NCBI GenBank assembly: GCA_017414585.1
Contig: JAFQLN010000125.1
Coordinates: 1 to 11,418 of the forward strand
DNA length: 11,418 bases
Direction: 5' to 3'
Source of the DNA: Clostridia bacterium
GTDB taxonomy: Bacteria; Bacillota_A; Clostridia; Oscillospirales; CAG-272
The notes below the pieces were generated by a model that did not search any database, was not told the origin of the DNA, and was given only the letters and a program-made list of their open reading frames with translations. Positions 6,188-11,418 of the stretch are shown here, one piece after another; position 1 is the first letter of the stretch, and each line of letters begins with the position of its first letter. A program made the position numbers and the translations under genes.

Positions 6188-8802
6188 GTTTTATCATGAG
6201 AGAAGATATTCGCAGTTTTGTCGCGTCTGTGCAGAAGCCGGGACGATATACCGGCGGCGAGACGAACAGTGTGTATAAAAATCCGGAAGATGTGAAAATG
6301 CGCGTGGCGTTCTGCTTCCCGGATACCTATGAAATCGGTATGTCCAACCTCGGTATGCGCATCCTGTGCGACTGCTTCAACGCTGTGGACGGCGTGTGGT
6401 GCGAACGGGTTTATGCACCGTGGATCGACATGGAAGAAGAAATGCGCCGCCGCTCGATTCCGCTGTTTACCCATGAAAGCGGGGACAGTGTAGGCGATTT
6501 TGACGTCGCCGCATTTACCATGCAGTACGAGCTTTGCTATACGACCATGCTGAATATGCTTGATCTTGCCGGCATTCCGCTCCGAAGAGATGCCCGCGGG
6601 GAAAACAATCCGATCATCCTTGCCGGCGGTCCGTGCGCGTATAACCCGGAACCGATGGCGGATTTCGTGGATGTGTTCTCCATCGGCGAAGGGGAAGAAG
6701 CGCTTCCCGAATTCGCACGGCTGTATCTGTCCATGAAAGAGGACGGCAGTTATACGAAAGAAGCATTCCTCTATCGCGTCGCAACGGAATTGAAGGGATT
6801 TTACGTCCCTGCGCTGTACGATATTTCCTATAAAGAAGACGGTACCATCGCGGCAATTACTCCGGCGGACGAAAAAGTGCCGGCTGTCGTCACCAAGCGT
6901 GTGGTGGGCGATTTTGACAAATGCTATGTGCCGCTCACGCCGGTGCTGCCGAATATTGAAACAGTGCACGACCGCGTGACGATGGAAGTTTTCCGCGGCT
7001 GTATTCGCGGATGCCGTTTCTGTCAGGCAGGGATGGTCTGTCGTCCTGTCAGAGAAAAATCCCCCGAAACCCTCGACTGCATCGCGCGGACGCAGATCGA
7101 AAATTCCGGTTACAGTGAAATTTCGCTTTCGTCCCTGTCCATCAGCGACTATTCCAAAATCAGCGAACTGACCGATAAGCTCCTTGACTGGACGACGGAA
7201 AAGATGATCAACCTCTCCCTCCCGTCCATGCGCGCCGACAGCTTCACCAAAGAACTGATGGACAAAATCTCCACAGTCCGTTCCAGTACCCTGACCTTTG
7301 CGCCGGAAGCGGGGACTGCCAGACTGCGCGATATCATCAATAAAAATATCACCGAAGAAGAACTTCTCCGTGCGGCGGGCGTTGCTTATGCGGCGGGCAA
7401 GAATCAGGTCAAGCTCTACTTCATGAACGGTCTGCCCGGAGAGACATACGAGGATATCGAAGGAATCTCCACACTCGCCAGCCATGTTGTCGATGAATAT
7501 TTCCGCACACCGAACCGGAACAAGGCGCGTCAGCCGCAGGTCACGCTCTCCGTTGCCTGCTTCATTCCGAAGCCGCATACGCCGTTCCAGTGGGAAAGAC
7601 AGAATACTCTCGATGAACTGACCGATAAACAGGATTTTTTGTCCTCGAAGATCAAGGACCGCAAAGTCCGCTACAATTATCATGACGCGAAGGTTTCACG
7701 GCTTGAAGCAGTCTTTGCGCGCGGTGATAGACGGCTTTCCGTTGCTCTGGAAGAAGCGATCCGCCGCGGAGTCCGCTTTGACGCATGGGAAGACCAGTTC
7801 GACTACGATCAGTGGATGGATATTTTTGCATCCGTCGGCGTAGATCCCGCGTTCTATGCAAACCGCACGATCCCGGATGAAGAAATTCTCCCGTGGGATA
7901 TGATTTCCTGCGGTGTGACGAAGGAATTCCTTCTGTCCGAACGCCATAAAGCACAGGAAGCGATTGCAACACCATCGTGCAAGGAAAAATGCTCCGGCTG
8001 CGGCGTCAATAAGCTGGTGGATAAACAGTACTGCCGCTGGTGTCCGGGACATCCCAAATCTTCCGACAGCGCGGGAAGAATCACATCCGACAAGGAACTT
8101 GTCATTCCAGAAAAACCGCCGAAGGGAAGCGTGAAAGCAGCGCGGCATATCCGTGTACGCTTCCGTAAATTCGGGGCGATGCTGTATATTTCCCACCTCG
8201 ATCTGTCCAAAACGCTCACGAGAGCCATCGTCCGCTCCGGTCTGCCCGTGTATTATACGGAAGGCTTCAACCCGATTCCGAAGCTCGTTTTCGCAACGCC
8301 CCTGTCCGTCGGATGCGGCGGTGAAAACGAAGTGCTTGATATCCGCATGATGAAAGCGGTCGGCAATCAGGAAATCATGGAAAAGCTGAAAGCTGCCATG
8401 CCGAACGGGATTGAAATCACAGCGGTATACGAACAGAAATCGAAACTCACCGATATCAAGTGGGCGGAGAACGAAATCACCTTCCGCGGCGTGAATGTGA
8501 CAGAGGATATCTGCAAAAAGATTGAAGAAATGTTCACGCGTCCCGTGCTGATGATGAAGCGGTCCAAGAGCGGGGAAAAGGAATGCGACATCACAACCCT
8601 CATGCGCGGCGTAAAAGCGGTCTGCGAGGCTGACACAATGACCGTCACGGCAATGACGTCGGCAGATCAGGAAAACTACCTCAATCCTGAATATGTCGCA
8701 CAGGCGATTGTCGAGGCGTTCCCGATTGCGGATGAAAAGAGCAGTCACTGGATCACGCGCAAAAAGCTCTTCCTCGGCGACGGGGAGACGGAATTCATCT
8801 GA
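6169..8802 (+). CDS. fused B12-binding radical SAM protein (TIGR03960) with C-terminal DUF2344 (TIGR03936) domain
   Basis: An 877-residue soluble protein. Residues about 44-190 have the B12-binding-like domain of this family (VAFCFPDTYEIGMSNLGMR). Residues about 265-500 form the radical SAM core; the RGCIRGCRFC segment holds C278, C282 and C285 as CxxxCxxC, the usual ligands of a [4Fe-4S] cluster that cleaves S-adenosylmethionine. A second Cys cluster at C604, C608, C611, C622 and C625 may bind another metal centre. From about residue 655 to 840 lies the DUF2344 domain (MLYISHLD at 671-678, EGFNPIPKLVFATPLS from 698). The two parts are separate genes in some bacteria and fused in many Clostridia. 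The substrate is unknown to me; a role in RNA or ribosome modification is often suspected because homologues sit near rplU and RNase G genes. AAAGGAG at 6152-6158 supports ATG 6169. The conserved N-terminus would also fit ATG 6196. Confidence 0.92.
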   Translation: MATFSRSFIMREDIRSFVASVQKPGRYTGGETNSVYKNPEDVKMRVAFCFPDTYEIGMSNLGMRILCDCFNAVDGVWCERVYAPWIDMEEEMRRRSIPLFTHESGDSVGDFDVAAFTMQYELCYTTMLNMLDLAGIPLRRDARGENNPIILAGGPCAYNPEPMADFVDVFSIGEGEEALPEFARLYLSMKEDGSYTKEAFLYRVATELKGFYVPALYDISYKEDGTIAAITPADEKVPAVVTKRVVGDFDKCYVPLTPVLPNIETVHDRVTMEVFRGCIRGCRFCQAGMVCRPVREKSPETLDCIARTQIENSGYSEISLSSLSISDYSKISELTDKLLDWTTEKMINLSLPSMRADSFTKELMDKISTVRSSTLTFAPEAGTARLRDIINKNITEEELLRAAGVAYAAGKNQVKLYFMNGLPGETYEDIEGISTLASHVVDEYFRTPNRNKARQPQVTLSVACFIPKPHTPFQWERQNTLDELTDKQDFLSSKIKDRKVRYNYHDAKVSRLEAVFARGDRRLSVALEEAIRRGVRFDAWEDQFDYDQWMDIFASVGVDPAFYANRTIPDEEILPWDMISCGVTKEFLLSERHKAQEAIATPSCKEKCSGCGVNKLVDKQYCRWCPGHPKSSDSAGRITSDKELVIPEKPPKGSVKAARHIRVRFRKFGAMLYISHLDLSKTLTRAIVRSGLPVYYTEGFNPIPKLVFATPLSVGCGGENEVLDIRMMKAVGNQEIMEKLKAAMPNGIEITAVYEQKSKLTDIKWAENEITFRGVNVTEDICKKIEEMFTRPVLMMKRSKSGEKECDITTLMRGVKAVCEADTMTVTAMTSADQENYLNPEYVAQAIVEAFPIADEKSSHWITRKKLFLGDGETEFI

Positions 8803-8825
8803 GTCCGTACCGATAAAGCAAAGAA

Positions 8826-8863
8826 AAAAGGCAGTTCTGCGAAAGAAAGCAAAACTGCCTTTT
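8826..8863. terminator. bidirectional intrinsic terminator between convergent genes
   Basis: AAAAGGCAGTT (8826-8836) pairs perfectly with AACTGCCTTTT (8853-8863). The stem continues inside, after one mismatch, as TGC (8838-8840) with GCA (8849-8851), around a GAAAGAAA loop. A-rich sequence flanks it on the left and T-rich sequence on the right, so it can terminate the rightward radical SAM transcript and the leftward ccdA-tlpA transcript. Confidence 0.93.
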
Positions 8864-8875
8864 CTGTTTTTGGGA

Positions 8876-9547
8876 TTATTCCTGACCGGTGATCATGCCG
8901 ATTCCCTTCTCGAGTGAGGCACCGTCGAGTGCACCGATTCCGTAAGCCGTGAGATTGCCGTCAGCGTCAATAAAGTAGGTCGCCGGAATGGAGCTGACCG
9001 CATACTGCATGGCGGCATCCACATCGGTGTCATAATAAACAGGGAAGGTGTAGCCCTGCGCGCGGATGAAAGAGCCGGCGGTTTCTGTCGTCTCTCTGGA
9101 TCCGTCCGTGAGATTGACGAGAAGGAAGTGAATGTCGCTGCCATGCTCTTTGTAGGCTGCTTCAAATTCCGGCATTTCACTCTTGCAAGGACCACACCAG
9201 CTTGCCCAGAAGTTCAGAACAACGGGCTTACCGATGAAATCCGACAACTTGACAGCGTTTCCTTCGGCATCGTAAACAGTGAAATCGGGAGCGGCGAATT
9301 CGTCGGATTCAGGCGCGGACGAACTGCTTTCATCCCCGGATGCGTCATTTTCATATGAGGAGTCCGGTGCGGGATAAGCGTCGGTTTCTGCTGCATCCTG
9401 CTGCACATTTGCGGAATCGGAATCCGGGACAGCGAGAAGACTGTCCGGCTTGTAACCGGAAGCGAGACTGTTGTAAAGAAGATACGCACCGATGAGAAGC
9501 ACGAGAAATACGATCAGAATAATGAGAAGACTGCGTTGTTTTTTCAT
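8876..9547 (-). CDS. TlpA-like membrane-anchored thioredoxin (thiol-disulfide oxidoreductase)
   Basis: A 223-residue extracytoplasmic thioredoxin-like protein. Residues 7-26 form a hydrophobic signal anchor after MKKQR. Residues about 30-85 are a linker rich in Ser, Asp, Glu and Ala. Residues about 86-223 form the TlpA/ResA-type fold, starting with the family's APDFTVYDAEGNAVKLSDF pattern. The active site is WCGPC (W117 to C121) inside NFWASWCGPCKSEMP, and the cis-proline is P188 in SSIPATYFID. It should reduce disulfides in exported proteins using electrons supplied by CcdA, whose gene lies 15 bases upstream in the same operon. AAGGAGG (on the minus strand, 9559-9553) sits 5 bases before the ATG. 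No haem-binding motif or cytochrome c gene is visible here, so a role in cytochrome maturation is not supported. ResA or StoA-like functions remain possible. A bidirectional terminator follows the stop codon. Confidence 0.93.
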   Translation of the reverse strand: MKKQRSLLIILIVFLVLLIGAYLLYNSLASGYKPDSLLAVPDSDSANVQQDAAETDAYPAPDSSYENDASGDESSSSAPESDEFAAPDFTVYDAEGNAVKLSDFIGKPVVLNFWASWCGPCKSEMPEFEAAYKEHGSDIHFLLVNLTDGSRETTETAGSFIRAQGYTFPVYYDTDVDAAMQYAVSSIPATYFIDADGNLTAYGIGALDGASLEKGIGMITGQE

Positions 9548-9562
9548 GTTGTCCTCCTTGAA

Positions 9563-10234
9563 TCAGCTGAGTAAAGCGAGCAGGCGTCCGAGCAGTCCCG
9601 TCATCATGGAAATGCCGACAAGAATGAGCAGACAGCCGCAGACGATGTTAATGATGTTGTAGTGGCGTTTGATGAAGTCGAAAGCGGATTTGAGCCGGTC
9701 AATCAGTACCGCGCTGGCGACGAACGGAATACCAAGGCCCAGAGAATAGCAGAGAAGCATCAGCGTTCCTTCGAGAACATGACCCTGCTGCGATGCCAGC
9801 ATGAGTGCAGAACCAAGAAAAGCACCGACACAAGGCGTCCAGCCGACGGAGAAGACAATACCGAAGAGAAGGGCGGAGAAAAAGCCGGGTTTGTCCGATC
9901 TCATAGTGCGTCCGGCTCCGCGGAAAAGGGAGAAGCGGAACACGCCGAGGAAAGAGAGCCCGAAAAAGATGACAATCAGCCCGGATACGATATTGACCGC
10001 AGTCTGAAAGCGTCTGAGAAAGGAACCGATCGTTCCGGCGAGTGTTCCCATAAGAACAAAAACAATCGTGAAACCGAGAACAAAACCGAGAGAATTGCGG
10101 ACAGTTCTGGATGTGCTTTTATCATCAGAATCGGTACTTCCGGCAAAATAAGAAATATAAACCGGAAGCATGGGCAGAAGGCATGGAGAGATGAAGGTGA
10201 TGATCCCCTCGAGAAATGAAATGAAATAGGTCAT
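9563..10234 (-). CDS. ccdA: cytochrome c biogenesis protein CcdA (DsbD-like transmembrane electron carrier)
   Basis: A 223-residue integral membrane protein with six predicted helices, the size and pattern of CcdA. The two redox cysteines are C18 in ISPCLLPMLP (helix 1) and C135 in GWTPCVGAFL (helix 4), the paired positions that shuttle electrons across the membrane from cytoplasmic thioredoxin. The conserved FxSPCxLPxxP and GWTPCxG motifs are both intact. I chose the ATG at 10234 because GGAG (minus strand, 10244-10241) lies 6 bases before it and MTYFISFLEG is a typical CcdA start. The frame stays open for 29 codons further upstream, but this would run through the promoter. It is co-transcribed with the TlpA-like gene that begins 15 bases after its stop, forming a compact thiol-reducing pathway. 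Symbol by family; its partner here is a TlpA protein. Confidence 0.93.
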   Translation of the reverse strand: MTYFISFLEGIITFISPCLLPMLPVYISYFAGSTDSDDKSTSRTVRNSLGFVLGFTIVFVLMGTLAGTIGSFLRRFQTAVNIVSGLIVIFFGLSFLGVFRFSLFRGAGRTMRSDKPGFFSALLFGIVFSVGWTPCVGAFLGSALMLASQQGHVLEGTLMLLCYSLGLGIPFVASAVLIDRLKSAFDFIKRHYNIINIVCGCLLILVGISMMTGLLGRLLALLS

Positions 10235-10264
10235 AATGAACTCCACGAAAAAAATTCTGTGATA

Positions 10265-10293
10265 ACTATAGCATAAAAACGGATAATCGTCAA
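10265..10293 (-). promoter_or_regulatory. promoter of the ccdA-tlpA operon
   Basis: On the minus strand, TTGACG (10293-10288) and TATAGT (10270-10265) are separated by exactly 17 bases. Transcription should begin near 10258, giving a leader of about 24 bases that includes the ccdA ribosome binding site. The -35 box lies about 18 bases after the DUF421 stop codon, so the operon can be expressed independently. No terminator is visible between them. Confidence 0.75.
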
Positions 10294-10310
10294 CGTCTTG
10301 CAAAAGAAAT

Positions 10311-10994
10311 TCAGGAATCATTCGGGATTTTTCTTTTTATAACGGTGATGTTTCCCGCATCGTCAACGGTCATCAGAAATACATTTTCTTCGTATACGCG
10401 CCGTTTTCGGAGTTCGCGATATAAACGGTTTTCGTCCCATCCTATCATATGCATATTTTCACGGACAATATTTCCGTCAAGAATTATAGGATGAGCGATG
10501 CCGGTTTCAAGAACTTCTCTGCCGATATCGCGCGGTGTTACAGGGGCATCGGCTTTGTTTGGTATGACCGTAATTTTTCCGTTTTCTTCGAGGATTGCAT
10601 ACCGGACTTCACCGATGCATGAGCATCCGTTTTGTCGGATGGAAGCCAGAAGTTCTTCGATTTCAATACGGTTCTTCTTCATTTCCTTCTGGATGATTTC
10701 TCCGCGAAGAATAAGAAGAGAGGGAGTGCCTACAAGCAGCTTTCGGATGAAATTATTCTTCAATAATATATAAGAGACGGTAAGCTCAATAATAAGGAGA
10801 AAAAATATAGGAAGAAGTGCGTCGATAAGGGAAGCGGATTTGTCGGTTATGGGAACGGAAGCGATTTCGGAGAGGAGAAAAGTGATGATAAATTCAGAAA
10901 GCTGCAGTTCCCCGATCTGCCGTTTGCCCATCAGCCGAATGGTAATAATGAGTGAGAAATAAATGATGATCGTGCGGATGAATACTGTAAGCAT
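10311..10994 (-). CDS. DUF421 domain-containing membrane protein (YetF-like)
   Basis: A 227-residue protein of the YetF/YdfR/YrbG type. Three membrane helices occupy about residues 3-21, 32-50 and 58-77, with the family signature RLMGKRQIGELQLSEF between the first two. The cytoplasmic part carries the two DUF421 modules: LRGEIIQKEMKKNRIEIEEL, then SIRQNGCSCIGEVRYAILEENGKITVIP, and a shorter C-terminal half ending in a strand-rich TVDDAGNITVIKRK. In Bacillus, members of this family are membrane proteins linked to sporulation and spore germination or envelope functions, but the biochemical role is unsettled. The ATG at 10994 starts the first helix directly. No clear ribosome binding site precedes it, and I see no convincing promoter upstream. 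The upstream space is shared with rightward promoters that face away. Confidence 0.9.
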   Translation of the reverse strand: MLTVFIRTIIIYFSLIITIRLMGKRQIGELQLSEFIITFLLSEIASVPITDKSASLIDALLPIFFLLIIELTVSYILLKNNFIRKLLVGTPSLLILRGEIIQKEMKKNRIEIEELLASIRQNGCSCIGEVRYAILEENGKITVIPNKADAPVTPRDIGREVLETGIAHPIILDGNIVRENMHMIGWDENRLYRELRKRRVYEENVFLMTVDDAGNITVIKRKIPNDS

Positions 10995-11158
10995 GAGAAA
11001 AGTATGCTCTTTAAGAAAGATGAATATTCAAATGACGATCTGGGAAAGTCAGAAAAAGAAAATGAAAGGAATAATATGGTTATTGTATACAAAATAGGAG
11101 GAAAAGTATTGTCGAACAGCACTGAAATTACAATTCAGAATAAATTAGATAAAAGTAC
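10995..11158. other. AT-rich intergenic region between divergent transcription units
   Basis: Together with the promoter array this forms the gene-free stretch at the right edge. It is AT-rich and carries no recognisable gene. One short plus-strand frame (11076-11162) with a good ribosome binding site is listed separately. No clear leftward promoter for the DUF421 gene could be found; the best candidates lack a -35 box at 16-18 bases. Confidence 0.5.
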
Positions 11159-11162
11159 TTGA
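11076..11162 (+). CDS. possible micro-ORF (28 aa)
   Basis: ATG 11076 is preceded by AAAGGA (11065-11070) at 5 bases and opens a 28-codon frame (MVIVYKIGGKVLSNS at its start). An internal TTG (11109) has its own AGGAGG (11096-11101). The stop TGA (11160-11162) lies inside the -35 box of the first tandem promoter. No family is recognised and no promoter is seen before it. It may be chance in AT-rich DNA. Confidence 0.15.
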   Translation: MVIVYKIGGKVLSNSTEITIQNKLDKST

Positions 11163-11187
11163 CAATAGATGCAAATGGTGATATAAT
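11159..11187 (+). promoter_or_regulatory. tandem promoter P1
   Basis: TTGACA (11159-11164) and TATAAT (11182-11187) match consensus perfectly with a 17-base spacer. AT-rich sequence upstream could act as an UP element. Transcription should start at about 11193-11194, right at the beginning of the first GCTGTC hairpin. Confidence 0.9.
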
Positions 11188-11193
11188 ACACAA

Positions 11194-11215
11194 GCTGTCA
11201 GCGAGAGACGACAGC
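11194..11215 (+). repeat. transcript-start hairpin, copy 1
   Basis: GCTGTC (11194-11199) pairs with GACAGC (11210-11215) around a 10-base loop. It begins at the expected first bases of the P1 transcript. The same 22-base element, with one loop change (G to A), recurs after P2. Confidence 0.8.
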
Positions 11216-11282
11216 GATCGCACAAAAGCGAAGCGAAAGCAAAGGGAACGAAAAAAAGCCTAAAAAACTTTTGTAAAACCCC

Positions 11283-11311
11283 TTGACGAAGCGAATCAGG
11301 TGTGATACAAT
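11283..11311 (+). promoter_or_regulatory. tandem promoter P2
   Basis: TTGACG (11283-11288) and TACAAT (11306-11311) are separated by 17 bases. A and T tracts (AAAAAACTTTTGTAAAAC, 11264-11281) lie just upstream like an UP element. The predicted start is at about 11317-11318, again at the start of a GCTGTC hairpin. Confidence 0.88.
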
Positions 11312-11317
11312 ATACAG

Positions 11318-11339
11318 GCTGTCAACGAGAGACGACAGC
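11318..11339 (+). repeat. transcript-start hairpin, copy 2
   Basis: GCTGTC (11318-11323) pairs with GACAGC (11334-11339) around a 10-base loop that differs from copy 1 by one base. The stem is unchanged, so both copies keep the pairing. Confidence 0.8.
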
Positions 11340-11396
11340 GGATCACGAAAGCGAAGCCGATCAAGAAAAAACGCAAAAAAACTTTTGCAAAACCTC

Positions 11397-11418
11397 TTGA
11401 CAAAGCGAAGCTGATGTG
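11397..11418 (+). promoter_or_regulatory. tandem promoter P3 (partial, cut by the window end)
   Basis: TTGACA (11397-11402) follows the same A-tract/ACTTTTG block as P2 (AAAAAAACTTTTGCAAAAC, 11375-11393). The spacer sequence resembles that of P2. With a 17-base spacer the -10 box would begin at 11420, just beyond the window. Confidence 0.75.

Larger units (their letters stand above)
11194..11418 (+). repeat. tandem imperfect repeat carrying promoter modules (unit about 124 bp)
   Basis: Unit 1 starts at 11194 and unit 2 at 11318; unit 2 is cut by the window end. Each unit holds, in order, the GCTGTC hairpin, a GCGAAGC-rich purine stretch, an A-tract plus ACTTTTG block just before the -35 box, the -35 box and the spacer. 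Similarity is highest in the hairpin, in the ACTTTTG block and around the -35 box, and lower in the purine stretch, where a few insertions and deletions occur. This resembles multiplied promoters before stable-RNA operons. Confidence 0.8.

Noticed and set aside
6142..8748. Two long minus-strand frames (6142-7683 and 7696-8748) inside the radical SAM gene
   Set aside because: They mirror a well-conserved gene, carry His/Phe/Arg-rich composition and show no recognisable domain; they result from codon bias of the sense gene.
11005..11016. TGCTCTTTAAGA, one base off the rRNA boxA antitermination site
   Set aside because: It lies about 150 bases upstream of all the tandem promoters, so it would not be in their transcripts; in an AT-rich gap this match is probably chance.
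10931..11122. A 63-codon minus-strand frame overlapping the start of the DUF421 gene
   Set aside because: Low-complexity Ser/Phe/Leu composition, no ribosome binding site, and it overlaps a recognised gene in another frame.

Overview
The window reads as a chromosomal segment of a low-to-moderate-GC Gram-positive anaerobe of the class Clostridia, probably an Oscillospiraceae/Ruminococcaceae-type gut bacterium. The reasons are a DUF4364 gene (a family I know mainly from Clostridia), a SigH-like sigma factor near rlmB, consensus TTGACA/TATAAT promoters, strong AGGAGG-type ribosome binding sites, and a fused B12-binding radical SAM/DUF2344 protein. This placement comes from gene content recalled from memory, not from a search.

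Plus strand, left to right. Positions 1-128 hold the end of an upstream region and possibly a small overlapping ORF. Next come a DUF4364 winged-helix protein (129-710), a consensus promoter (855-882), a GTG-started SigH-like sigma-70 factor (934-1530), and a 91-residue protein with four CxxC pairs and expression-adapted codon use (1678-1953) that ends in an intrinsic terminator. A second promoter (2092-2120) drives rlmB (23S rRNA 2'-O-methyltransferase). A 950-residue membrane protein (3282-6134) follows, and then an 877-residue radical SAM protein (6169-8802). A bidirectional terminator closes this block.

Minus strand, right half. A DUF421/YetF-like membrane protein (10994-10311) is followed by a two-gene thiol-redox operon with its own promoter: ccdA (10234-9563), then a membrane-anchored TlpA-like thioredoxin (9547-8876). 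CcdA would carry electrons across the membrane to the extracytoplasmic WCGPC thioredoxin.

Right edge. At least two complete near-consensus promoters and the start of a third point rightward out of the window. They are spaced about 115-125 bp apart. P1 and P2 are each followed at the expected transcription start by the same short hairpin. This looks like the tandem promoter array of an rRNA or other stable-RNA operon just beyond the window.

The most notable element is the 950-residue membrane protein. Its C-terminal 550 residues can be followed along the whole architecture of a heavy-metal (P1B) P-type ATPase, including eight membrane segments. Every catalytic signature is lost or altered: CPx became TPL, DKTGT became DDKNV, HP became GP, TGD became TYD, and TGES and GDGxND are absent. 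A roughly 390-residue acidic, probably disordered tail is fused in front. It looks like a pseudo-ATPase repurposed for a non-transport role. A perfect hairpin with a GCGA loop at the start of the following radical SAM gene is a second unusual feature.
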